From CAJXUU01 sp963975265 (lineage in GTDB: Bacteria > Bacteroidota > Bacteroidia > Chitinophagales > Saprospiraceae): a DNA stretch of 22,533 bases. Below, in pieces: positions 6,445-14,879 of the stretch. Both the position numbers and the translations under genes were made by a program. The notes under the pieces were generated by a model, which was not told where the DNA came from, ran no database searches, and saw nothing but the letters and a program-made list of their open reading frames with translations. The first letter of the stretch is position 1; each line of letters begins with the position of its first letter. The stretch spans positions 1 to 22,533 of the forward strand of contig CAXBGT010000074.1 in assembly GCA_963975265.1 (NCBI GenBank), read 5' to 3'.

Positions 6445-6898
6445 TTTTTGGTTAATGATGATTGGAAATTTAATTGATTAAATCATAATAGTAGCGTATT
6501 TACTTTTAGAAATTAATAAGAAATAAAAGTGGTTTTGACAGCGTATTCTAATTGGGCTCAGTCAAAATATACGGCAATTTCCATCTCGTCATTCCTCTTT
6601 CAAGGAAGGACTAATCAAGTGGTTCGGGCTGCTGTAATATGTGAATGATATTAAAGGCTGAGCCATTCGCCAATGACCTTGATCGGAGAGAAATCAATGG
6701 AGAGGAGGTCAACATCTAGATGGTAGGACACCCGTCAGCGTTTTGGCTTATTTCTCTATGCAATCTATAACGCGCAATAATTCAGATGTTAAATTTCATG
6801 TCCTAGACTGACTAACGAAAAGGTCAAATCAAAAGGATCATTTGGTATTTTTTATAAAAACTATTTTAACTGAATTCAGGTCTGAATAGAAAAAATAT
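6445..6898. other. Intergenic region with no gene recognised
   Basis: All six frames are short and interrupted. A hairpin TTTTGAC (6533-6539) with GTCAAAA (6561-6567) lies 89 bases after the desaturase-family gene but has no T tract, so it is a weak terminator candidate. Nothing else supportable is seen. Confidence 0.5.
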
Positions 6899-6906
6899 TA
6901 CTTTTG
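6899..6906 (+). promoter_or_regulatory. -7 promoter element of fklB (TACTTTTG)
   Basis: This is a perfect TAnnTTTG match 63 bases before the fklB start; no clear TTG lies 17-23 bases upstream. The predicted transcription start is near 6913. Confidence 0.45.
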
Positions 6907-6969
6907 CACCTTCAAAAATTTCATTACACAGGAGAGCTACTTGCTTTTCTATTAGAATAAATAAATAAT

Positions 6970-7590
6970 ATGTCAGATATTAAACTAGAAACAAACGAAG
7001 AGTTAGCTTCTTACGGAGTAGGTTTACAAATGGGTGGACAATTAAAAGAAGCGTTCAAAGGGGTTTCATTAGATGCAGCGATTGCGGGTATAAATAATGC
7101 ATTCAAGGGGGAACCTATGGCGGCAAGCGATGAGGCAATCGGTGCAGCATTTAGAGTAATTCAAGAACGACTAGAAGGTGAGAAAGCCGAGCAATCAAAA
7201 GCAGCTTCTGGTGAAGGTGAAGCATTTTTAGCTGCAAATGCAAAGAAAGAAGGTGTGCAGACCACTAGTTCAGGATTGCAGTATGAAGTTATTACGGCAG
7301 GAGACGGTGAAAAACCTACAGCCTCATCAACAGTGCGTACACATTACAGAGGTACTTTGATTGATGGTACTGAGTTTGATAGTTCTTATAGTCGAAATCA
7401 GCCTACAGAGTTTCCAGTGAACGGAGTTATTGCTGGATGGACGGAGGCTTTACAGCTAATGCCTGTAGGAAGTAAGTGGAAATTATATATTCCTTACCAA
7501 CTTGCATATGGAGATCGTGGTGCAGGTGGAGCAATAGGACCTTACCAAGCTCTAGTTTTTGAGATAGAGTTAATAGCAATCGTTAGCTAA
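6970..7590 (+). CDS. fklB: FKBP-type peptidyl-prolyl cis-trans isomerase, FklB/Mip type
   Basis: The 206-residue protein has the same length and layout as E. coli FklB (FKBP22). An alpha-helical dimerisation domain (FKBP_N, about 5-100, opening with NEELASYGVGLQMGGQL) and a charged linker helix lead to the FKBP catalytic domain (about 110-204). The latter contains VRTHYRGTLIDGTEFDSS, FPVNGVIAGWTEAL and MPVGSKWKLYIP, with the usual Tyr, Phe-Asp, Val-Ile-Trp and LAYGDRGAG pocket residues. It lacks a signal peptide, so it is cytoplasmic and should catalyse proline isomerisation in protein folding. It is a single gene between a -7 element (6899) and a strong terminator (7633-7676). The start ATG agrees with family length. 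Confidence 0.93.
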   Translation: MSDIKLETNEELASYGVGLQMGGQLKEAFKGVSLDAAIAGINNAFKGEPMAASDEAIGAAFRVIQERLEGEKAEQSKAASGEGEAFLAANAKKEGVQTTSSGLQYEVITAGDGEKPTASSTVRTHYRGTLIDGTEFDSSYSRNQPTEFPVNGVIAGWTEALQLMPVGSKWKLYIPYQLAYGDRGAGGAIGPYQALVFEIELIAIVS

Positions 7591-7632
7591 TAAAATACGC
7601 TATTGTTCGATTATGCCTAGAGATAATGTTCT

Positions 7633-7676
7633 AAATAGATGCGTTTTCAGTGTGAAAGCGTATCTATTTTGTTTTG
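7633..7676 (+). terminator. Intrinsic terminator of fklB
   Basis: A 15-bp stem (7634-7648 with 7654-7668, two G-U pairs valid on the plus strand) with a 5-base loop is followed by TTTTGTTTT. It lies 43 bases after the fklB stop. Confidence 0.8.
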
Positions 7677-7806
7677 ATGCAAATGGGATACAAAATTTTA
7701 TGATGACTTTAGTGAGGACATCGTTTGAAGTGCACAGATCACTTATCCGATTATTTTGACAGAGATGTAATTTAACAATTGAACAAACTTTTCAACTGTT
7801 CAACAA

Positions 7807-9372
7807 TTAAGAAGAACAAGACAGCATACTACATCCAACTTTATTCCTGGCCCATTCAGGACGCTTTGAAAACCATTGTTGATACATAGGTTGTTCACTG
7901 TAGGGAGATTTTAGCATAAGATAGAAACTTTTGATTAATGAATAATCACCTTTATCTGCCTTGTCGATAGCGAGTTGTGCCATGTAGTTTCTCAAGACGT
8001 ATTTAGGATTCACAGCATTCATAGATTTCTTTCTGATTTCATCAATAGTATTTTCTGATTGAAGTCGCATTGTATATTTAGTTAGCCAGTCATTCCAGAG
8101 TTTTTTGAAAACATCTGTTATTTCTTCGGGTTTATAAAATGCATCTGCAATTGTTGTCATAACATCTGTGATCGTATTGTCTTGTTTTAAATTTGCTAGA
8201 TTTCGGAAGAATATGGTCATATCTGTTTCTGTAACTTGAAGTAGATTTTCTAACTCGTCTATGATTACTTGGTCCTCCTCTTTTTCCGTTTGAAGGCCTA
8301 ACTTATTTCGCATCATTGATAAATATCTAGATCGATATTTACCTTTATATTCATCTAAGATTTCTTGTAATGGCTGTGCTTCTCCGATTATTGGTACCAG
8401 AGCACTACCAAGTTGTGCCAGATTCCAAAGTGCTACCCCTGGTTGCTTTGCATAGCTGTACCTATGATGTTGACTGTCAGTTGTATTAGGAGTCCAATTA
8501 TCATCGTAACCTTCCAGCCATCCGTATGGCCCATAATCTATTGTCAATCCAAGAATGGAGAGATTATCGGTATTCATCACACCATGCACAAATCCTACTC
8601 TTTGCCAATGAATTACCATCTCCAAAGTGCGATTAAGTACTTCTTCGAAAAATTGGATGTAGCCGCTTTTTGTTCCCTCTTCGATATGAGAGAAAAAATG
8701 ACGGATCGTATAGTCTGTCAAGAGTTTTAGATTCTTTTCATCTTTTCTAGAAGTAAATATTTGAAAATTCCCAAAACGGATAAATGAAGGAGCAACTCTG
8801 CAAACTACAGCACCTTTTTCATAATCAGGATGACCATCATACATGACATCCCTAAGGACGTCATCACCCGTTAGCATCAAAGATAAGGATCTAGTAGTGG
8901 GAACTCCAAGGTGATGCATGGCTTCGCTGCATAGATGCTCACGAATAGAAGATCTTAATACTGCAAGTCCATCCGCTGTACGAGAGTAGGGAGTTGCACC
9001 TGAGCCTTTGAGCTGAAGTGCCCATCTTTTGTTCTCTACTACTAATTCAGTAAGGTTGATAGCTCTACCGTCTCCAAGTTGTCCTGCCCAGTGCCCGAAC
9101 TGATGGCCTCCATAGCACATAGCATATGGAGAAGTACCTTGGATAACTTTTTTACCGGAGAATATATTCAAGAATTCTAGAGATAACTTATCCTGCTCTG
9201 TGATTCCTAAAGCTTCTAGCATCTCACTAGACACATGAATAATCTGTGGATTGGAGGGGGTTCGAGGTGTGACATTAGAATAACATGACTCGATGACTTG
9301 CCTAGGGTAGTTTTCAAGAATAGGGTCAGCTGGTAACTCTTTATTGAATGTTTCGTTGATCTTTAGTTTCAC
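7807..9372 (-). CDS. selO: Protein adenylyltransferase SelO (YdiU/UPF0061 family)
   Basis: The 521-residue pseudokinase-fold enzyme transfers AMP from ATP to Ser/Thr/Tyr of target proteins, a role tied in bacteria to redox homeostasis. The hallmarks are present: YGGHQFGHWAGQLGDGRA (87-104), LKGSGATPYSR with Lys122, REHLCSEAMHHLG (144-156, with Glu150), HGVMNTDN (263-270; Asp269 is the catalytic-type base and Asn270 a metal ligand) and IDYGPYGW with metal Asp279. The C terminus CSMLSCSS places Cys519 where many eukaryotic SelO proteins carry selenocysteine; E. coli SelO also ends in a Cys version. It is cytoplasmic and full length. The gene is read alone, with a -7 element at 9411-9418, and 167 bases separate it from the propeller gene upstream. 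Confidence 0.95.
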   Translation of the reverse strand: MKLKINETFNKELPADPILENYPRQVIESCYSNVTPRTPSNPQIIHVSSEMLEALGITEQDKLSLEFLNIFSGKKVIQGTSPYAMCYGGHQFGHWAGQLGDGRAINLTELVVENKRWALQLKGSGATPYSRTADGLAVLRSSIREHLCSEAMHHLGVPTTRSLSLMLTGDDVLRDVMYDGHPDYEKGAVVCRVAPSFIRFGNFQIFTSRKDEKNLKLLTDYTIRHFFSHIEEGTKSGYIQFFEEVLNRTLEMVIHWQRVGFVHGVMNTDNLSILGLTIDYGPYGWLEGYDDNWTPNTTDSQHHRYSYAKQPGVALWNLAQLGSALVPIIGEAQPLQEILDEYKGKYRSRYLSMMRNKLGLQTEKEEDQVIIDELENLLQVTETDMTIFFRNLANLKQDNTITDVMTTIADAFYKPEEITDVFKKLWNDWLTKYTMRLQSENTIDEIRKKSMNAVNPKYVLRNYMAQLAIDKADKGDYSLIKSFYLMLKSPYSEQPMYQQWFSKRPEWARNKVGCSMLSCSS

Positions 9373-9410
9373 AGGTATTCTTTATAGCAATATTTTATGT
9401 TTAATACAAA

Positions 9411-9418
9411 CAAAAATA
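9411..9418 (-). promoter_or_regulatory. -7 promoter element of selO (TATTTTTG on the minus strand)
   Basis: A perfect TAnnTTTG on the minus strand 38 bases before the selO start codon predicts a leader of about 30 bases. No clear -33 TTG is seen. Confidence 0.4.
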
Positions 9419-9539
9419 GATAAAGTTGGTTGTGAAATTAGAATAAACAGCCAACAATGGGCTAACTTTAGGAAAACAGCTAAATCTATTGTGAGAAATT
9501 ATTCAGTAGCTCTACGGCCCTTCAGAGCAGATACACAAG

Positions 9540-10610
9540 TTAATCTTTGATAATTTTCAGGCTGAGAATTGACCCATTTTCATCCATGAGTACTGCTACA
9601 TACATGCCAGACTGAAGTTTTGAAGTGTCGATGTCGAACAGATACGACCCCGCAGATAATTCTCTATTAACGACAGTTTCTATGGTTCTGCCGCTCATGT
9701 CAATAATAGCAACTTTGATTTTTTCTGCTTGGATAAGATCCACTGACAGCTTAGAATAATTTTGTACTGGATTCTTAGACAGACCGAAAATAACCCGACC
9801 ATTGTCAATATCTGTAATACCAACATTATTTAAGGAAACGAAAATCACACTGGATCCCATTGGTATTCCTAGGACCATATTATCTTTATCAAAACCAATA
9901 TCTGCGGGTTTGTTTAGTGTCGGAGTATTGATTACTTCAGAGGTTGTGAAATCATGATTAAATTTAGTGATTTGCGCGGGTGACCAAGATGATATATAGA
10001 AGTTGCCTTCAGTATCCTCGTCTATCCCATCTATATTGTTGAGGTTAGTATTCACTGCAGTTGTGATTATCTTTGTTGTTAAATCAATCGCTTTAATTTT
10101 TGCATTTGATTGCCAAGTCACATAAAGAAGCCTATTGTTTTCTCCATCATATAATATGCCGTTTGGAGTTTCGATCGTGTTGCTAATATATTTTTCGTAT
10201 GTCGGTTGATTCATATTAGAAACATCAACTTTATAAATCTCTCTATTGCTGAAATCCGTGGCATATAAAGTAGATTCGCCATCATTGGTTAGACCATTTA
10301 GAAATCCTGCACCGTCAATTTCTAATTCAAAGAGGGTTTCTTTTGTGATTAAATCGATTGCTTTCAGTTTACTTCCTGTCAGCCCATATAAAACTTTTCC
10401 TATCACTTCTAAGCCGTATGAAGTTCCTTCACTGCTGAATACGGATTTATTTCCCAAACCATCATCTGCTATTATGTTAATTCCATTTGATACCAACCAC
10501 TGTTCGTTGATAGGGTCCCATTCTACACTTTCTGCGGCAGTATAATTTTGACCATAAATAGTGCATGCCGCGAATGTGAATATCAGAATGGAAATAAGTT
10601 TCATAAGCAC
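9540..10610 (-). CDS. Secreted NHL/SMP-30-like beta-propeller protein with T9SS sorting domain
   Basis: The 356-residue protein has a signal peptide of about 20 residues ending IYGQ. The central region (about 30-260) shows repeated propeller blades with motifs such as YGLTGSKLKAIDL, LYATDFSNREIYKVD, LLYVTWQSNAKIKAIDL and FYISSWSPAQITKFN, resembling SMP-30/gluconolactonase or NHL proteins. The last 81 residues (276-356) are a type A type IX secretion sorting domain, with SKNPVQNYSKLSV, VAIIDMSGRTIE, AGSYLFDID, LQSGMYVAVL and a basic end. It is therefore exported by the Sec system and then by T9SS to the surface or medium. Ligand or activity is unknown; the propeller may be structural. Two close Met codons (residues 1 and 3) make the exact start uncertain by two residues. 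Confidence 0.85.
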   Translation of the reverse strand: MLMKLISILIFTFAACTIYGQNYTAAESVEWDPINEQWLVSNGINIIADDGLGNKSVFSSEGTSYGLEVIGKVLYGLTGSKLKAIDLITKETLFELEIDGAGFLNGLTNDGESTLYATDFSNREIYKVDVSNMNQPTYEKYISNTIETPNGILYDGENNRLLYVTWQSNAKIKAIDLTTKIITTAVNTNLNNIDGIDEDTEGNFYISSWSPAQITKFNHDFTTSEVINTPTLNKPADIGFDKDNMVLGIPMGSSVIFVSLNNVGITDIDNGRVIFGLSKNPVQNYSKLSVDLIQAEKIKVAIIDMSGRTIETVVNRELSAGSYLFDIDTSKLQSGMYVAVLMDENGSILSLKIIKD

Positions 10611-10858
10611 TTTTTGTATTAGAAATTTTCGTAAAAAAACTATTAAATTAATTGCAGAAGTACAAAGAAAATCAATAATTTTTGATCGCGAAACCTTGAA
10701 GGTAAAGTTTGTGGTTATTTTGTCTTAAAGGGGGAATCAGACAGGTGAGTTTTTAATTAAAACTGAAAAAGATTTGAAATTCATCACTTTCAACGCTGAA
10801 ATTTTATTTCTTTGAGACTCGGATATTTGACTCTGCCTATTCTTTCAAAACACAACGC

Positions 10859-11941
10859 ATGTACACAAAAAAAGTATTTCCTCTAACAGGAATGATTTCT
10901 TGGACATTGAAGTATATCATGTTATTTCTCTTGATTTCCTTTATACCAGTTTTTTTGTTCGATATTTTAGATTGGAAATGGCTTCATCTTCCTTGGCTTC
11001 CAATAGGATTATTAGGTACAGCAGTTGCGTTTATCCAAGGTTTTAAGAATAATGCATCATATGATAGATTATGGGAGGCACGTAAAATTTGGGGAGGTAT
11101 TGTCAATACATCTCGAACATGGACGATTATGATCAAAGACTTTATTTCGAATGATCATGCTACGGATAAGTTGTCTTCTTCGGAGTTGAAAACAATTGTA
11201 AAAGTGATAGTCATGAGACATGTGGCGTGGATGACTGCCTTGAGGTATCAGATGAGGAAACCGAAACCATGGGAAGAAAATCTTGATTCCAAAAGAATTA
11301 AGAAGTTTAGAGATAAAAATTATGCATTGCTTGAGTCTGACATACCTAAAAACGATGCGATATCGCCTTATTTAACTAGCAATGAATTGGCAGAACTCAA
11401 GGAGAAAGGTAATTGGGCTTCTCAAATACTAGGACTTCAATCTTCTCATATTAAAGAGCTAAAGGGGCAAGGTTTGATAGAAGATTTTCGACATATGGAA
11501 TTGATGAATGTGCTTAAAGAACTGTATACACTTCAAGGGAAATCCGAACGGATTAAGAACTTTCCATACCCAAGACAATTTGCTACATTGAATCAATATT
11601 TTATCTGGATATTTATCATTCTTCTTCCTTTTGGAGTGATGGATGCATTCCAAGACATAGGACAAGGATTTGTCAGTGAAATGATGGATCACCAACATGA
11701 GCATGATGCAGGTTTTTTTCATTTTATATATGATGTGTTAGGGAATCACTTTGTTTGGTTATCAGTACCATTCAGTGCTTTGATTTCATGGGTGTTCTAT
11801 ACACTAGAGATGATAGGGGAGAGTACAGAGAATCCATTTGAGGGCGGTATTAATGATGTACCCATTACAGATATTCGTCAATTAATTGACGATGAGGGAA
11901 TTCCAGAGGCGTATGTGTGGGATAATAATATTGTGTTGTAG
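10859..11941 (+). CDS. Bestrophin-family anion channel (UPF0187)
   Basis: The 360-residue membrane protein has the bestrophin signature near the N terminus: transmembrane segments at about 13-36 and 44-60 followed by NNASYDRLWEARKIWGG (64-80). Two further hydrophobic segments lie at about 245-262 and 296-318, and the C-terminal MIGESTENPFEGGINDVPI motif is typical of the family. Bacterial members form pentameric channels in the inner membrane. This one has an extended loop (about 95-200) rich in charged residues, often seen in Bacteroidota homologues. The start ATG directly precedes the conserved N terminus. The neighbouring minus-strand propeller gene is divergent, with a 248-base gap in which I see no clear -7 element. 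Confidence 0.9.
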   Translation: MYTKKVFPLTGMISWTLKYIMLFLLISFIPVFLFDILDWKWLHLPWLPIGLLGTAVAFIQGFKNNASYDRLWEARKIWGGIVNTSRTWTIMIKDFISNDHATDKLSSSELKTIVKVIVMRHVAWMTALRYQMRKPKPWEENLDSKRIKKFRDKNYALLESDIPKNDAISPYLTSNELAELKEKGNWASQILGLQSSHIKELKGQGLIEDFRHMELMNVLKELYTLQGKSERIKNFPYPRQFATLNQYFIWIFIILLPFGVMDAFQDIGQGFVSEMMDHQHEHDAGFFHFIYDVLGNHFVWLSVPFSALISWVFYTLEMIGESTENPFEGGINDVPITDIRQLIDDEGIPEAYVWDNNIVL

Positions 11942-12343
11942 ATCATACACTTCAGAGGCAGAAATTGATGGCATTTCGGATTTTAGAATAAACTGAGGTG
12001 TGCTCAAATAGGGATGGCGAATCCCGATAGTGTGATCTCTATATCATAACTTTAATTTCGCTATTGTTGCTCAGAGAAGAAAGGTTCATGCTTAAAATAT
12101 GGCGGACATTAGTTGTTGTATGCTAAAGAGTATTCCGACTTTAGAGCTAATTTCTACCTTCTATTTCACTCTATTCCGCACAGCGACTTAGGTTTAAAGA
12201 CTTGTTTGTAACCCTATCCACTTAATTAGAAGCAAATTAGAGGTAATCATTTCTATTTACTAGAACTGATACAATGTTCACTATTAGATCTCTATTGTTA
12301 TTGGGAGAGGGGCCCATCAAAAGATTAGGATAATAAGGAGCGG
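11942..12343. other. Intergenic region with no gene recognised
   Basis: This gap lies between the convergent bestrophin gene and the broken beta-barrel gene. A short hairpin GGGAT-GGCGA-ATCCC is at 12011-12025, 70 bases after the bestrophin stop, without a T tract. No coding signal or promoter can be supported. Confidence 0.5.
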
Positions 12344-13113
12344 TTACCAATTAAAAGTGCCAAATCTTTGCGTAAACTCTATAGATGTTTGATGTATTAT
12401 ATCATTATTATTGGTGTTGTCAAAAGCTGTTCTCCAGGAAATACCATCTAGATAGTCTGTGTTACTCATTTGCATTGAATAGCCAATCCCTATATATCCA
12501 TTTTTACTTACCTTAAAAACCAATGCTTGCATTTGGACCATATTGAAAGAAAGTTCCAGCTTGATCCATTCTACTTTCGAATGTATTGTCAAATAGGTCA
12601 GGATGGTAGATCGGCTCTGTAGCTTTAAAAGAAGGTGGAGGTAAATCATAGATTTCATTCTCAGCATTAAACAGATTTATAGGTGCTGGCTTTGGATAAA
12701 CCTGCTTGAAATCCAACTTTCAAAAATATGTCGTCATGGCTTAAGTACATCTTATATGAAAGTCCCAAATTTGAAGATAAGATGTTTGTAGAATGATATG
12801 GAGCGTAAATCGCATCTTCATAAGTGTCATAAAAACTTTCGACAAGACCACCACCACTGCTTCTGTGTTGCCAAATATTGTATTGTTCCAACCCTTTTAC
12901 ATTACCATATCCTAGACTTGCGCCAAAATAGAAGTTGTTTTTTAGTTGATACTCCATCGAAACATCAACAAAATTTATACTTCCTAGTCCACACAATATA
13001 TCGACATCTCCATCTAACCACATACTGCCTGTACCTATAGCTACATCAATTTGACCTTGCATCAAAAAAGGGAAGAGGAAGGAAATGATAGATAATCTAA
13101 ATCGGTCATTCAT
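12344..13113 (-). pseudogene. Frameshifted outer-membrane beta-barrel protein gene
   Basis: Three minus-strand frames join into one protein of about 255 residues. The first (from 13113) has a signal-like N terminus ending MQGQ and alternating strands such as NNFYFGASLGYGN, and stops at 12667. The sense continues one base later as NAENEIYDLPPPSF, stops at 12513, and continues again one base later as KVSKNGYIGIGYSMQ, ending IEFTQRFGTFNW with the terminal aromatic typical of barrels. Each break is explained by one extra T on the minus strand, in short T runs at 12669-12671 and 12515-12519. The pieces retain sensible barrel-like sequence, so the damage is recent or is a sequencing/assembly error. 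No specific family is recognised; the N-terminal PorP/SprF hallmark is absent. Confidence 0.75.
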
Positions 13114-13231
13114 AGTTGTAATTGTTTAAAGAATGCTTTGGTAAGATAGTTAAAACAATTGTAAATATTTTCTTTAGAGGCATGCATATTGTATTAAGCC
13201 AAGACACGAATCTATAGGTAATTTTTTCATC

Positions 13232-13273
13232 AAAAATAAAAAGAGGATCACTCCAATTAAGTAGCAATCCTCT
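13232..13273 (-). terminator. Intrinsic terminator of the TlpA-like gene
   Basis: On the minus strand AGAGGAT (13273-13267) pairs with ATCCTCT (13248-13242), extended inward by pairs that are G-U only on the minus-strand RNA. It is followed by TTTTTATTTTT (13242-13232). It lies 41 bases after the stop at 13314 and separates this gene from the broken beta-barrel gene. Confidence 0.75.
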
Positions 13274-13313
13274 CCATTTTTCTAAAAGTCTCGAAATCTT
13301 GATCTCTGCGACC

Positions 13314-14435
13314 TTACAATAATCCCAATTGTGTCTTTACCACTTCCTCAAGATTATTTCTAGGGTTGATATAGGCTATATTACCATCTTTTCCAATCAA
13401 AAATGTCTTTGGAATACTCTTTACTCCATAAGTAGCAGCAGGAGCAGACTCCCATTTTTTCAGATCACTTACATGACCATCCCAGATAAGATTATCTTTT
13501 TCTATTGCACCGAGCCATCTTTCTTTTTGCCTGTCCATTTGCATTTTGATTTGATCTTCACCACTATATCTTGCTTTAGTTCTACTGTCTAATCCATCAA
13601 GTGACACAGAGAACACATCGAACCCTTTATCCTTATATCTCTTATATACGTCCACTACGTGAGGGTTTGCTTTTCTACAAGGTCCACACCAGCTAGCCCA
13701 AAAGTCAAGCAATACAACTTTTCCTTTCATGTCAGATAATGATCTTGTTTTACCATCAACACCAGGTAGCGAGATATTCGGTGCTGGTTCGCCTACTTTT
13801 ATTTTTTCTGACGCTAGTTGTGAAGCATATTGCCTTTCTACCGTTTTTACTTGTGCGGCGAATGTTCTAGTTAATTCTAAATCAGGGTAAGTCGATGTCA
13901 ATTTTGCGGCTACGGCTTTATGTACATCAAGAAATTCCGCACGCATTTGAAACACCTTTGAAGACACTTGGTATCCTATCAACGGATCTAAGTCATTCAT
14001 AGCTTTATCTCTCAAACTCTTGGTATCTATTTTTTTAGCCATAAAAGACGAGATCAGTGTAAGGTATTCTTCAGTTAATGGAGCACCCTTTACAGTATAG
14101 GTAAGGTCACCGAAACTTTTCATATCGCCTTCAATAACAACAGCTTTTTCTGTGCCATTGAGTAATATTTCAGCAGCTTTTGCCCCAGCCCTTATCCGAT
14201 AAGTTCCTGCCTTGAGCTTTTGAGGAAATGTAAAAGTGAAGTTACCATTGCCATCTGCCTTTGTATTGAATATGCCTTCACTAGCATTGTCAGGCAAAGT
14301 TCTATCGAAATGAACGGACATGTCATTCGCATCACTTACCTTGCCAGATATGACTAATCCAGCTGTAGGAGCAGTCTTACAAGACACTACTAAAAGTGCT
14401 ATAATCGCTAATAAACTCAATCTATATATTCTCAT
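13314..14435 (-). CDS. TlpA-like thioredoxin-fold lipoprotein with N-terminal DUF4369-like domain
   Basis: The 373-residue protein has a lipoprotein signal with Cys19 in LLVVSC. Residues about 27-115 form a beta-rich domain of the DUF4369 type (GKVSDANDMS...FTFPQKLKAGTYRI), then a helical linker (about 118-205) leads to an AhpC/TSA-TlpA domain (about 212-373). This has the entry VGEPAPNISLPGVDGK and the redox centre WASWCGPCRK with Cys250 and Cys253, plus the cis-Pro region VKSIPKTFLIGKDG. Such proteins are membrane-anchored thiol reductases facing the periplasm, supporting disulfide reduction or cytochrome maturation; the partner is unknown. A -7 element lies at 14523-14530 and a terminator at 13232-13273, so it is transcribed alone. 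Confidence 0.93.
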   Translation of the reverse strand: MRIYRLSLLAIIALLVVSCKTAPTAGLVISGKVSDANDMSVHFDRTLPDNASEGIFNTKADGNGNFTFTFPQKLKAGTYRIRAGAKAAEILLNGTEKAVVIEGDMKSFGDLTYTVKGAPLTEEYLTLISSFMAKKIDTKSLRDKAMNDLDPLIGYQVSSKVFQMRAEFLDVHKAVAAKLTSTYPDLELTRTFAAQVKTVERQYASQLASEKIKVGEPAPNISLPGVDGKTRSLSDMKGKVVLLDFWASWCGPCRKANPHVVDVYKRYKDKGFDVFSVSLDGLDSRTKARYSGEDQIKMQMDRQKERWLGAIEKDNLIWDGHVSDLKKWESAPAATYGVKSIPKTFLIGKDGNIAYINPRNNLEEVVKTQLGLL

Positions 14436-14522
14436 AAGTATCTTACTTTTTTATTCAGAATGTAAATATCAATCAACTTCTCCATCAAAAAAAATGTAGG
14501 CTGTGATTTTAATAATATTTAA

Positions 14523-14530
14523 CAAAGATA
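14523..14530 (-). promoter_or_regulatory. -7 promoter element of the TlpA-like gene (TATCTTTG, minus strand)
   Basis: A perfect TAnnTTTG on the minus strand 87 bases before the start codon predicts a leader of about 80 bases. No clear -33 match is seen. Confidence 0.4.
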
Positions 14531-14630
14531 GAATTTGTTGGTTCATTGCTAAATTTTGTAGCTAAAAAGTTGATTTAGGTTGTATTATGTATGGGAAAAA
14601 AATAGGCTGCAAGATTCTCAGAGGTCAGAA

Positions 14631-14648
14631 AATAGCAGTTCTGCTATT
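14631..14648. repeat. Perfect inverted repeat AATAGCAG-TT-CTGCTATT
   Basis: Eight-base arms flank a two-base centre in the divergent region between the TlpA-like gene and mutS. It may be a protein-binding palindrome or a small hairpin; no T tract follows. Confidence 0.5.
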
Positions 14649-14774
14649 CGACGTTCGACATTTAGACGTTTGGCTATTATAGTTATCTTGTATTCAGCCT
14701 ACGATTTTCCGTCGTAAAATATAAGATGAAGCCTTTAATCCTCAAAAGCTATATCTACAAATCGATATTTCTCC

Positions 14775-14814
14775 AATTCAACATTCAGCAATTCAATAAT
14801 TCAATAACTCAATA
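14775..14814 (+). repeat. Degenerate 8-bp tandem repeat (AATTCAAT-type)
   Basis: About five imperfect units (AATTCAAC, ATTCAGC, AATTCAAT, AATTCAAT, AACTCAAT) lie directly upstream of the mutS promoter. It looks like low-complexity slippage sequence; no function is implied. Confidence 0.6.
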
Positions 14815-14831
14815 ACTTTTCCCCGCTTTAG

Positions 14832-14861
14832 TTGCTCAACAAAAGAATCTAAGTAAATTTG
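14832..14861 (+). promoter_or_regulatory. Complete -33/-7 promoter of mutS (TTG-N19-TAAATTTG)
   Basis: TTG at 14832-14834, a 19-base spacer and TAAATTTG at 14854-14861 match the Bacteroidota sigma-A consensus in sequence and spacing. Transcription should start near 14868, leaving about 12 bases before the GTG codon at 14880. Confidence 0.55.
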
Positions 14862-14879
14862 CCGACCAACTTGATACCT

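Noticed and set aside
6818..6829. Further AraC-like half-site (TGACCTTTT on the minus strand) near fklB
   Set aside because: Only nine bases match, the second half of the 16-mer differs and there is no tandem partner at 21 bp.
7779..7803. TTGAACA/TGTTCAA inverted repeat as the selO terminator
   Set aside because: The stem is 7 bp with an 11-base loop and no T tract on the minus strand, so termination is not supported.
8413..8730. 105-codon plus-strand ORF within selO
   Set aside because: It is the antisense shadow of a strongly conserved gene with no homology of its own.
12344..12667. 107-codon minus-strand ORF as a separate gene
   Set aside because: Only its C-terminal half makes barrel-like sense and it continues the upstream frames; it is a piece of the broken gene at 12344-13113.
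12513..12716. 67-codon minus-strand ORF as a separate gene
   Set aside because: It is the middle segment of the same frameshifted gene.
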